A stretch of DNA of 64,000 bases from NCBI GenBank assembly GCA_965153355.1, contig OZ231126.1, forward strand, positions 99,510,001-99,574,000. Reading direction: 5' to 3'. Position 1 is the first letter of the stretch; each line of letters starts with the position of its first letter. The notes under the pieces were generated by a model. It was not told the origin of the DNA. It saw only the letters and a program-made list of their open reading frames with translations, and did no database searches. Shown here piece by piece: positions 46,885 to 55,595 of this stretch. The stretch comes from Flaccisagitta enflata (taxonomy: Eukaryota > Chaetognatha > Sagittoidea > Aphragmophora). Both the position numbers and the translations under genes were made by a program.

Positions 46885-47450
46885 TCGCTCAAGGGCAATA
46901 TGTGGTCAGCGATACCCGTTGCCCTGCTTTGAGTGATTGTGAATTGGAGTGAGGGGAAGCAGGGTAGCGGCCCCGAAGGGGACAAAGTCCTGTAGAGCAC
47001 AGGGGGACTTTCGTTCATCCTACCTGAAGAAGTGGATGAGATGCTATAGAGGGCTGACTGAAGGCATTCAAGATCCTAAACTGAGGTCTAAGAAGGCTTA
47101 TATAAGGCCTGAGAATGCCAATTGGAAGCTTGAGACGGCTGACTTGAGGCTTGAGAGGACTGATTTTAAGCCTGGGAGCTATAGATTGAGGTTTAGATGG
47201 CTGATTTGAGGCCTGAGAGGCCTAATATGAGGCATGAGAGGCCAGGTTTGAGGCCTGAGAATTTGGATTTGAGGTCTGAGAAGCCAGATTTGAGGCCTGA
47301 GAGGCTATATTTGAGGCCTGAGAGGCCAGATTTGAGGCCTGAGAGGCCAGAATAGAGGCCTGAGAGGCTGTATTTGAGACCTGAGAGGCTGGATTTGAGG
47401 CCTCAGGGGCCAGATTTGAAGCCTGAGGGGTCTGATGAAGGGGGGGACTA
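46885..47450 (+). repeat. Family B element with inverted-sense minisatellite
   Basis: Head GTGGTCAGCGATACCCGTTG plus AGCAGGGTAGCGGCCCCGAA and TCCTGTAGAGCACAGGGGG. Then a degenerating array of GGCCTGAGAGGCCAGATTTG units to about 47430, and GGACGGAC units just after. Confidence 0.7.
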
Positions 47451-47519
47451 GCAGACAAACAGACAGGACGGACGGACCAAGCAGAGAATCCCCCTGTGTT
47501 CTGGGACGTCCCCTTAAAG

Positions 47520-47608
47520 GGCCGCCAAAAAGAAGTAAAGTGTGACCAACCAACCAACCGACCGACGGACAAAGCGGGGTGTAGAGTCGCGTAGCACGCG
47601 ACTAAAAA
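47520..47608 (-). repeat. Family A terminus, truncated
   Basis: On the minus strand GTCGCGTGCTACGCGACT, then CTACACCCCGCTTTGTCC, a GTCG/GTTG tract and CACACTTTACTTC. It stops against family B sequence, so it is a head-only copy. Confidence 0.7.
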
Positions 47609-47789
47609 TCAGGCCCTCCAAACCAGCTTTTCAAACTATAGAAAATTGTCTTATGTGGAATTATAGGTCATCGGCCCCTCCGAGGCCACTGCTCAAAATC
47701 TCTGTCTCAATCCCACATGAGCCCATACTCTAACTTAGGGGCATCAGTGCCACTGACCATGTAGCAGCTTTTGCAACTATTTTCTTTTC

Positions 47790-48140
<351 letters not shown>

Positions 48141-48194
48141 TCGACAAACGCGACCAGGAGTTCATCGATTGAAATACGCTTGGAATTTTGAAAT

Positions 48195-48306
48195 ATTTTT
48201 TTCCTTTTTCCTTTTCTTTTTTTTTTCTTCCCTCCATTGTTTTTGTTTCTTTTCCTCTCTTTTTCTTCTTTCACCACACCGCTGTTGTTTCTTTTTTTTT
48301 TTCTTT

Positions 48307-48386
<80 letters not shown>

Positions 48387-48625
48387 TTTTACTTTCTCTC
48401 TTTCTTTCTTTCTTTCCTTCTCTCTCTCTTTTTCTTTGTTTGTTTGTTTGTTTGTTTGTTTGTTTGTTTGTTTGTTGTTTGTTTTAACATTTGTTTCTTT
48501 CTTTCTTTTCTTTCTTTCTTTCTTTTTTTCTTTCTTTTTCTCTTTTTCAGTTTTCTTTCTTTCTTTCATTCTCATTAATTCATTCATTCATTCATTCATT
48601 TTCATTCATTGTTCACGTTATTCAT

Positions 48626-48657
<32 letters not shown>

Positions 48658-48837
48658 TCCACAAACAGCTCAATGAGTCTTTATTCTTTTAAAACCATCA
48701 GTAATAACTCTCTGCCTTTACCATCACTTCAGTTTTGGGTCTACAGATCCCCAGCTGTTTTTTGCAATAACTCACACTATTATTTAAAACTAAGCCTCTG
48801 TTTCACTGCTATATTATATTACACATGAAAGGCTTTT

Positions 48838-48885
<48 letters not shown>

Positions 48886-48930
48886 GCTTTCTTCTTTCTT
48901 TCTTTCTTTCTTTTATTTGTTTCTTTCTTT
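48195..48930. repeat. (CTTT)n / (TTTG)n / (CATT)n pyrimidine tracts
   Basis: CTTT arrays at 48302-48390, 48496-48575, 48626-48658 and 48836-48915. TTTG units at 48437-48482 and CATT units at 48580-48610. Nearly everything is T-rich low complexity. The 48670-48830 gap holds no recognised gene. Confidence 0.9.
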
Positions 48931-48954
48931 CTCTTTCTTTTTCTTTATTCTTTT

Positions 48955-48959
<5 letters not shown>

Positions 48960-48993
<34 letters not shown>

Positions 48994-49038
48994 CTCTCTC
49001 TCTCTCTCTCTTATATATATATCATATATATATATAAC

Positions 49039-49102
<64 letters not shown>
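48960..49102. repeat. (CT)n then (AT)n microsatellite
   Basis: CT to about 49010, then AT-type units to 49102, with a small CT remnant after. Confidence 0.95.
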
Positions 49103-49106
<4 letters not shown>

Positions 49107-49364
49107 CTCTTTCAAATCCCACGAGGGTTGTGGCTATGGGATTCCCAGTTTCTCAAATATGGAAATCAATTTTTTTCTTTTGTATTTTTCTGGCATAAAT
49201 TTCCAGCATATTATCCAATAGAAAGTGAATTTAATCATCATCTTGTCATGAGTCCTCAGTCCTCCAGTTTTGTTAGACATTCACAGAAATTTACTGTTGT
49301 CAACAGGATGTCATAGTCTCCTTCTACGTTCAATTATTCTCCTTCTATTACAGTGTCATTGGTG
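49103..49364. other. Unassigned sequence; words repeated at 49940-50030
   Basis: CATAAATTTCCAGCATA and GTCCTCAGTCCTC occur on both sides of the GGTCATTTTT array (49193-49262 and 49942-50016). The array is thus flanked by a direct repeat of about 70-100 bp. Confidence 0.6.
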
Positions 49365-49925
49365 TTTTTGGTCATTTGGTCATTTTTAGTCATTTTTGTC
49401 ATTTTGGTCATATTTGGTCATTTTGGTCAGCAATCATTTTGGTAATATTTGGTCATTTTGGTCCTTTTGGTCATTTTGGTCATTTTGGTCATTTTTGGTC
49501 ATCTTTCATCATTTTTGGTCATTTTGGTCATTTTGGTCATTTTGGTTATTTTTGGTCATTTTTTATCATTTTTGGTCGTTTTTGACATTTTTGGTCGTAT
49601 TTGGTCAATTTTGGTCATTTTTGGTCAATTTTGGTCATTTTTGGTCATTTTTGGTCATTTTTGGTCATTTTTGGTCATTTCCGGTCATTTTGGTCATTTT
49701 GATCATCTTGGTCATTTTGGTCATTTTTGGTCATTTTTGGTCATTTTTGGTCATTTTGGTCATTTTGGTCATTTTTGGTCATTTTTGGTCATTTTGGTCA
49801 TTTTGGTCATTTTGGTCATTTTGGTCATTTTGGACATTTTTGGACATTTTTGGTCATTTTTGGTCATTTTTGGTCATTTTTGGTCATTTTTGGTCATATC
49901 TGGTAATTTTTGATCATTTTTTTGG
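49365..49925. repeat. 9-10-bp minisatellite GGTCATTTTT
   Basis: About 57 units. It is the same unit, in reverse complement, as the arrays in the 9.7-kb elements. The Phe/Gly/His/Trp-rich frames across it are not genes. Confidence 0.95.
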
Positions 49926-50216
49926 TCTTTGTATTTTCTAGCATAAATTTCCAGCATAATATCCAGCAAGAAATTGATTTTAATCGTCGTCTTTGTCATA
50001 GTCCTCAGTCCTCAGTTTTGTTTGGAGCATTACAGAAATTACTATCTAGAACATAAGTTTGTCGGCAAGCATTACGGACCATATCTCTGCTTAAAATGAA
50101 AAAATCATATAAAAATCAGTGAGATTCTGAAAGTACAATTTTTCACAAATTTTAATATTTTGAGACTTTGGGATGGACCAATCTGCATAAGAGGTGGTGA
50201 TCAAATTGAGAGTTTT
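49926..50216. other. Unassigned sequence
   Basis: Only the direct-repeat copy noted at 49942-50016; no gene was seen. Confidence 0.5.
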
Positions 50217-50412
50217 AGTTGCCTGCGACTCTACAGCCGCTTTGTCTGTCTGATTTGGTTGGTTGGTTGTGGTCAGTTGGTTGGTCTGCTTTGCTTTTTT
50301 ATGATTTTATTTCTTTGACCTCACTGTTCCTGCCCAAATGATCTGGTGACCTCAAATATGGCCCCTCTCCCACCCCGCACAGGACTTCGGTGACCGTGTA
50401 TCCGGCCTTGTT
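50217..50412 (+). repeat. Family A element, eroded
   Basis: AGTTGCCTGCGACTCTACAG, GTTGGTTGG tract, CTGCCCAAATGATCTGGTGA and TATCCGGCCTTGTT. Its end abuts the foldback element. Confidence 0.7.
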
Positions 50413-50990
50413 CCTGTTCTGGCTGATGGTAAAAAAAATTTTGATCGATATTCCCACAAAAATTTTAGAGACTGCAGGAAACAGGTGCAAAAAAGTCAAT
50501 TTTTTTGCAAATTGGTCAATTTTGGATGAAAAATTGAGCCACTTCCAATTCATATAAAAAAGACTTAAAATCCATAAGCAAAAATAAAAGTACTGTCAAG
50601 GAGCTAACAGTGATTACAATTGCGTGTCAATTTGTTTTTGCATTTAGATTTTATAGAACTTCAAAGATTAAAATACCCAAAAATTGTTATTTTGACATAC
50701 CCTTAGATCTTTGAAGTGCTATAAAATCTAAATGCAAAAACATATTGACACGCCGATTGCACCACTGGTTAGCTCTTGAGCAGTACTTTATTTTGCTCTT
50801 TTTGTAAATTGGAAGTGGCCTACTTTATTTTGCTCATGTCTTTTTGAAAATTGGAAGTGGCCTAATTTTTCATCCAAAATTGACCAATTTGCAAAAAAAA
50901 TCGATTTTTTTGCACCTGCTTCTACAGTCTCTAAAATTTTTTGGGGGGAATATCGATCAAAATTTTTTTTACCATCAGCTAGAACAGGAA
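50411..50990. mobile_element. Full-length foldback element, 580 bp
   Basis: TTCCTGTTCTGGCTGATGG at the left is answered by CCATCAGCTAGAACAGGAA at the right. The pairing continues through TCGATATTCCC and TGCAAATTGGTCAATTTTGG. It goes on through inner words AGTACTGTCAAGGAGCTAAC / GTTAGCTCTTGAGCAGTACT and TTGCATTTAGATTTTATAG. It is essentially one long palindrome without a coding frame. It lies exactly at the 5' break of the BEL/Pao element. Confidence 0.75.
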
Positions 50991-51006
50991 AAACTCTTCA
51001 ATTTGA

Positions 51007-51387
51007 TCACCAATTTTGTGCCGATTGGTCCTTCAAAAGTCGCGAAATATTGAAATTTGTGAAAAATGTCAAAATTGCCCGAGATGTGATGCCGGGCATA
51101 AGTTGGCAGATTGCCCAGTCTTTGCTGGTATGGAGGTGGCGGATAGGCGCGAGTTTTGTAAGAATATCCAGGCATGTTATAGATGCATGGATACGGGCCA
51201 CATTTCCAGATTCTGTAAAGACGGGGTAAATTGTGAAAAGTGCCAACGGCAGCATCATGTGATGCTACACACTGATCCAACGGCATTGTCGGCAGCGGCG
51301 ATTTCAGCAGCTGCTGCAGCGGATGCGGCGGCGAAGGCGGCGTCGGGCGCACTGCCGACGCCGACTGGGGAGAACCCCGGGGCATGA
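51007..51387 (+). CDS. BEL/Pao Gag-Pol zinc-knuckle segment (5'-truncated)
   Basis: The frame opens after a TGA at 51004 and has no ATG start, so it is the remaining 3' part of a longer gag-pol frame. Three BEL-type zinc-binding knuckles follow each other. First CPRCDAGHKLADC (51076-51114), then CYRCMDTGHISRFC (a CX2CX4HX4C knuckle, 51175-51216), then CEKCQRQHHVMLH (51232-51270). The RREFCKNIQ linker between the first two is also typical of the family. Such knuckles bind RNA during packaging. An Ala/Ser-rich linker follows. The frame ends at TGA (51385-51387) and is open again immediately after it in the same phase, into the protease. Confidence 0.8.
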   Translation, partial: SPILCRLVLQKSRNIEICEKCQNCPRCDAGHKLADCPVFAGMEVADRREFCKNIQACYRCMDTGHISRFCKDGVNCEKCQRQHHVMLHTDPTALSAAAISAAAAADAAAKAASGALPTPTGENPGA

Positions 51388-52953
51388 CTCGAGGCGCCGC
51401 CACAGCATATGGTATTCAGAATAGGTGGTGATGAAGGGGCATGGAGGTTGGTCGTCCCGTTGTATGTACTTGGTGAGGATGGGAGTCAGGTGATGTCATA
51501 TGCTTTGTTGGATGGCGGCAGTACTCGTCATGTTATTTCCAGGGACATCGCTGCGAAGTTGAGGGTTACAGGGCGAAAGGTACGGATGTGCGTTACTACC
51601 CTGGACAGGAGCGTGGAGAGTGAGAGGGAGGTGGCATCTGTGTCCGTGCGGGGTTTGAATGGTGTCACGGCCCTGTTGAGTGATGCGATCTTTGGGGATA
51701 TCATTACGTCTGGGGAGGATCGGGCCCCCAGAGACAGTGATATTGTAGGTATTATGCATTTGGAGGGGGTTCACTTCCCTGAATTCCCTGCTGGATCTGG
51801 TGAGCAAATTGGCATTGGGGTGATCATTGGAGCTGAATTGGCCAGGTTGTGGACTTTAGGGGAAAGGAGGGATGGTGGTGGCAAACTCCCTGTGGGAATT
51901 GCGACGGAGCTTGGCTGGGGCTTGTTGGGGCCCAGGGCATCGTCGGAGGCGAGTTGTGCTTCTTGCAACCAGGTTTCTTTCTCTAGAATTGACCCTGACA
52001 TTTCAGCTGACGTCGATGCTTTTTTTCGGAGGGATTTTGAGAAGGTGGATGAGACGGCGGAGGCGTGGTCGCTGGAGGATAAGCATGCCATCCGTCAATT
52101 GGAAAACACAATTAGGTGGGATCCTCTGGTGAAGCGCTATCGGGTCGGCCTTCCTTACGTGGAAAACCGGGAGGCGGCGGCGGCGGTTTTGAATAGTGTG
52201 GATTCTGACCGAATGGCGTTGGATCGCCTCCAAGGGGTAGAGAGGAAAATGAGGCGGGATCCGGAACGGTGCCGGATCACTTTTGAGACCATGGCCAAGT
52301 TTGATCAAGGTGGCCGGGTGGAAAAGGTGAGTTTGGAGGATCATAAGAATCATCCAGGTGACAGGCCGCGGTGGGCGATACCAATACATGTGGCTGATAA
52401 GCCAGGTAAGCCAGGGCAAGTGCGTGTCTGTCATGATTGCAAGGCTAAGGCCGGTGGGGTCTGTCTTAATGATGTTTTGTTGGATGGCCCGGCACTTGCT
52501 TGTGATATTCGTGGCGTCATTATGAGGTTTCGGGATGGTGGGGAGGTGGCCGTGGGCGCCGATGTGCGTGATTTCTTTCATGAGGTATACATTGATGAAA
52601 GGGATGCTGGGGCATTCCGTTACTATTGGTTTAAGTCTGCCTCAATGACGGAGGTTGAGCTTAATGCCTTTTTGGGCCATGTATTTGGTGCAAAGAGCTC
52701 TTCCTGTGTTGCTACTTTCACTCTCAGGTATCACATTAATCGAGGTGAACTTGAGTATGGTTATTTAGTCAGGGAGGCGGTGAATCGCAACATGTACGTG
52801 GATGACCTGGTCAAGTCGATCGACGGCGTGGAAACTGCGGCCAAATTCTGCGTTGATGTCACTGCAGCTTTGAAGGATGGCGGCTTTACATTATGCAAAT
52901 GGAAGTCTACCCATCCGGCGGCACTTGCGGCTTGGACGAGGACGCTGTGGTAA
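51388..52953 (+). CDS. BEL/Pao protease and reverse transcriptase (N-terminal Pol)
   Basis: In phase with the zinc-knuckle frame; the first ATG is at 51409, though the natural protein would be continuous across the TGA. The aspartic protease shows YALLDGGSTRHVIS with the catalytic Asp codon at 51511; the following residue is Gly where Ser or Thr is usual. The reverse transcriptase follows from about 52320 with WAIPIHVADKPGKPGQVRVC and VGADVRDFFHEV (first catalytic Asp at 52561). Then come HVFGAKSSSCVATFTLRYH and the active site YVDD (52795-52806), and GGFTLCKWKS. This matches BEL/Pao RT order. The frame ends early at 52953; the rest of Pol continues in the -1 frame. Confidence 0.85.
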   Translation, partial: LEAPPQHMVFRIGGDEGAWRLVVPLYVLGEDGSQVMSYALLDGGSTRHVISRDIAAKLRVTGRKVRMCVTTLDRSVESEREVASVSVRGLNGVTALLSDAIFGDIITSGEDRAPRDSDIVGIMHLEGVHFPEFPAGSGEQIGIGVIIGAELARLWTLGERRDGGGKLPVGIATELGWGLLGPRASSEASCASCNQVSFSRIDPDISADVDAFFRRDFEKVDETAEAWSLEDKHAIRQLENTIRWDPLVKRYRVGLPYVENREAAAAVLNSVDSDRMALDRLQGVERKMRRDPERCRITFETMAKFDQGGRVEKVSLEDHKNHPGDRPRWAIPIHVADKPGKPGQVRVCHDCKAKAGGVCLNDVLLDGPALACDIRGVIMRFRDGGEVAVGADVRDFFHEVYIDERDAGAFRYYWFKSASMTEVELNAFLGHVFGAKSSSCVATFTLRYHINRGELEYGYLVREAVNRNMYVDDLVKSIDGVETAAKFCVDVTAALKDGGFTLCKWKSTHPAALAAWTRTLW

Positions 52954-55433
52954 CGGGCGGCGCTCCTTGTGCTACACCAGGGGCGCCGGTCGAAATGGGC
53001 AAGATTTTAGGGATGAAGTACTCATTTGAAACTGATCGTTTTTATTTTTTGCCTGATGCTGACCGGGTTTGTGTGAAGGTGGTAAATAAGCGGCAGATGT
53101 TGAAAGTGATTGCTTCATTTTATGATCCGATGGGTTTTCTTGATCCTTTTGTCATTAATGCGCGTAAAATTTTTCAGAAGGCAGTTAAGGCGGTGGCGGG
53201 ATGGGATGATCGCGATCTTCTGCCAACTAACATCGTGGAGGACTTTGCTGCATGGCAGATGGATATTCCTCTCATTTCGGGGTTGGAAATTACAAGGTGG
53301 ACGGCGACGCCGGAAACACGGGCGGCGGCGCCGGTTCTCCATATGTTCAGCGACGCCTCCCCAGAAGCGTTTGGGGTTTCTGGATATGTTCGCCGAGAAG
53401 CGCCGGACGGGACCGTTCACGTTGCGATCGTCTGCGCGAAAGCTCACGTGGTTCCTCTCAAGGATGCGGTGGCCGGTCATCATGAAAGTGTGCCTCGTCT
53501 GGAGCTTCAAGCAGCGCGGTTATCGGCCAGGATGCGGGCTGGAATTGAGCGCGAATCAGGGGGTTTTGAACGTATTGTAATGTGGACTGATTCTGAATGT
53601 GTCATTAAACAATTACATGATGTCGTTACTAGATTCAAAGTTTATTTTGCAAATCGTTTATCTGAAATTCAGGCCCTGACGAAGGTCGACGAGTGGCGGT
53701 ACGTTCCCTCTGCCGACAACCCGGCTGACGATTGCACGAAGGGCTTAGCTGCGTCAGATACGAATTGGGGGCGTTTTCACCGTGGTCCAGACTTTCTCTG
53801 GCAGAAGGAGGAACATTGGCCGAACAAGGTGGTGACGTCAAAACCTTTCCCTGCGCACATTTTGGCGACGACGGCGTCGCCGGCTCAGAAGCCGGCGCTG
53901 GATTGGATACATCGTCTCGTGGCGGCGTCGTCTGAGTGGATGCCGTTGTTGCGACGGGTGGCGTGGATGAAGCGGACTCTCTTATCATGCCTGAGGCGGC
54001 GTTGTGGCGTCAACGGCGTCGTCGTTGGTGGCGGCGGTTTCAACGCGTTTTTGACTTTGGGTGATCTTCGTAATGCGGAGGAGTTGGTGTTGTTGTCTGT
54101 GCAGCACCGGGCGTACTCAGAGGAAATGACGGCATTGCGACGTGAGGGCGGCGTTGTGGGTAAGAAATCTTCGGTGGCGGCGCTTCATCCCTTTGTTGAT
54201 GGGCGCGGCCTTCTTCGTTGTGGTGGTAGGTTGTCTTCTATGGAGAATTTGCCTTTTGACGCTCGCCATCCTATCATTCTTCCTCATGACTCAGAGGTGG
54301 TGTTGATTTTGATACGGAATATGCATAAACTTTTTTTGCACGCCGGCGTTGATCAGTTGTTGGGTGTTTCACGACGCCGTTTTTGGATCACAAGGGGGAG
54401 GAGGACAGTGGCGCGAGTGGTGCGGGCGTGTGTTCCGTGTCAGCGTTCTTTCAAGGCGCCGCAGGCTCAGTTGATGGCGCCACTTCCGGTAGAGCGGGTG
54501 ACGGCCGGCGCTGTTTTCGGCGTCACAGGTGTAGACGTTTTTGGGCCTTATCGTTGTAAGATTGTTGGGAGGGCGTTTCATAAGGTCTACGTCGTTCTTT
54601 TTACGTGCTTCGCTGTTAGGGCGGTGCATTTTGAGGTCTTACGGGATATGAGTGCATCATGCTTTATGGACGCGTTTCAACGATTCCGCGCACGCCGCCC
54701 TGGAGTTCGGCGATTGTGGAGTGATAATGGGTCTAATTTCGTGTCGGCGGATAAATTGATGAAGTCGGAGGTGGAGGCGTGGAACTCTTCTACTTCTAAG
54801 GAGTTGCAGGTTATGGGCGTGGAATGGACTTTTAATCCGCCGGTGGCAGCCCATCGTGGGGGCGTGTGGGAGCGTTTGATTCGATCGGCGAAGAGGCATT
54901 TGACCTTTGCCCTTGAAAAGGATGATATCAATATTGAAACTTTGGCGACGGTTTTGGCACAGGTGGAATACACCATGAATTCCCGACCTATTACTTACGT
55001 GAGTGACGATATTGGAGGTGAGAGGGCACTTACGCCTATGGAGTTTTTGTGCCCTGGTGTCGTTTCTCATTCTTACGACAATATTCTTCCGCCTTCTCCT
55101 CCGGATGTGGATGTATTACGTTATACTTGGCGTCAATCACGTTCGCTTGTTGACAGTTTTTGGCGGCGTTGGTCACGTGACTATGTGGCGGCGCTGCAGG
55201 CGCGGCCTAAGTGGCGCCGGGAGGAAAAAAACATTGCTATTGGAGATGTTGTTTTGTTGGTGGATGAACAAATTCGCCGTGGTGATTGGAGGACGGGATT
55301 GGTGGTGGCGACAGATGGCGGTGATATTGTTCGTTCCGTCGATGTTCGTTTGCCTGACGGAAAAGTTTTTTCCCGTGACAGAACAAAAGTCGTTAGATTG
55401 GAGTTGGACCCATTGCGTGTGCAGCCCTTATGA
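52893..55433 (+). CDS. BEL/Pao Pol C-terminal part: A17/Pao region, RNase H, integrase
   Basis: Overlaps the end of the previous frame by about 60 bp in the -1 phase; the ATG at 52893 is probably not a real start. Residues 37-96 (KILGMKYS, then FYDPMGFLDPFVI) form the post-RT Pao region. An RNase H-like domain follows with Asp154 (MFSDAS), Glu204 (PRLELQA), Asp233 (WTDSEC) and Asp279/280 (NPADDCTKG). The integrase has the HHCC zinc site (His478, His483, Cys513, Cys516). Its DDE triad is Asp548 (TGVDVFGPY), Asp611 (WSDNGSNF) and Glu660 (GGVWERLIRSAK). The last 60 residues (IGDVVLLVDE, then RSVDVRLPDG) fit the DUF5641 tail of BEL integrases. This part itself has no internal stop. Confidence 0.88.
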   Translation: MQMEVYPSGGTCGLDEDAVVTGGAPCATPGAPVEMGKILGMKYSFETDRFYFLPDADRVCVKVVNKRQMLKVIASFYDPMGFLDPFVINARKIFQKAVKAVAGWDDRDLLPTNIVEDFAAWQMDIPLISGLEITRWTATPETRAAAPVLHMFSDASPEAFGVSGYVRREAPDGTVHVAIVCAKAHVVPLKDAVAGHHESVPRLELQAARLSARMRAGIERESGGFERIVMWTDSECVIKQLHDVVTRFKVYFANRLSEIQALTKVDEWRYVPSADNPADDCTKGLAASDTNWGRFHRGPDFLWQKEEHWPNKVVTSKPFPAHILATTASPAQKPALDWIHRLVAASSEWMPLLRRVAWMKRTLLSCLRRRCGVNGVVVGGGGFNAFLTLGDLRNAEELVLLSVQHRAYSEEMTALRREGGVVGKKSSVAALHPFVDGRGLLRCGGRLSSMENLPFDARHPIILPHDSEVVLILIRNMHKLFLHAGVDQLLGVSRRRFWITRGRRTVARVVRACVPCQRSFKAPQAQLMAPLPVERVTAGAVFGVTGVDVFGPYRCKIVGRAFHKVYVVLFTCFAVRAVHFEVLRDMSASCFMDAFQRFRARRPGVRRLWSDNGSNFVSADKLMKSEVEAWNSSTSKELQVMGVEWTFNPPVAAHRGGVWERLIRSAKRHLTFALEKDDINIETLATVLAQVEYTMNSRPITYVSDDIGGERALTPMEFLCPGVVSHSYDNILPPSPPDVDVLRYTWRQSRSLVDSFWRRWSRDYVAALQARPKWRREEKNIAIGDVVLLVDEQIRRGDWRTGLVVATDGGDIVRSVDVRLPDGKVFSRDRTKVVRLELDPLRVQPL

Positions 55434-55595
55434 CTAGATATGGAATTTTGGCTGTGCCTCTTTTGTTTTGATTTTGATTTATGTTTTTTCGCCGCCAGTC
55501 ACGATGTATTGTTTAAAAATTTTTTTGCTCTTCCATCGCCATGTTTCATTTTTTCGCCCAACTTGCTTTGCGTTTTTTGAGTTTATTACTGTCAC
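55434..55595. other. Spacer between pol and the downstream ORF
   Basis: T-rich. GTTTCTTTTCTTAGCAG (ending at about 55614, just inside the next frame) is a good splice-acceptor-like sequence, which could join a spliced message to the downstream frame. Confidence 0.45.

Noticed and set aside
49396-49941. 181-codon Phe/Gly/His/Trp frame
   Set aside because: It is the readout of the GGTCATTTTT minisatellite; no conserved protein features.
51016-51018. Start codon for the zinc-knuckle frame at 51016
   Set aside because: The codon there is TTG in a truncated element; the frame is open from 51007 and continues an absent upstream gag.
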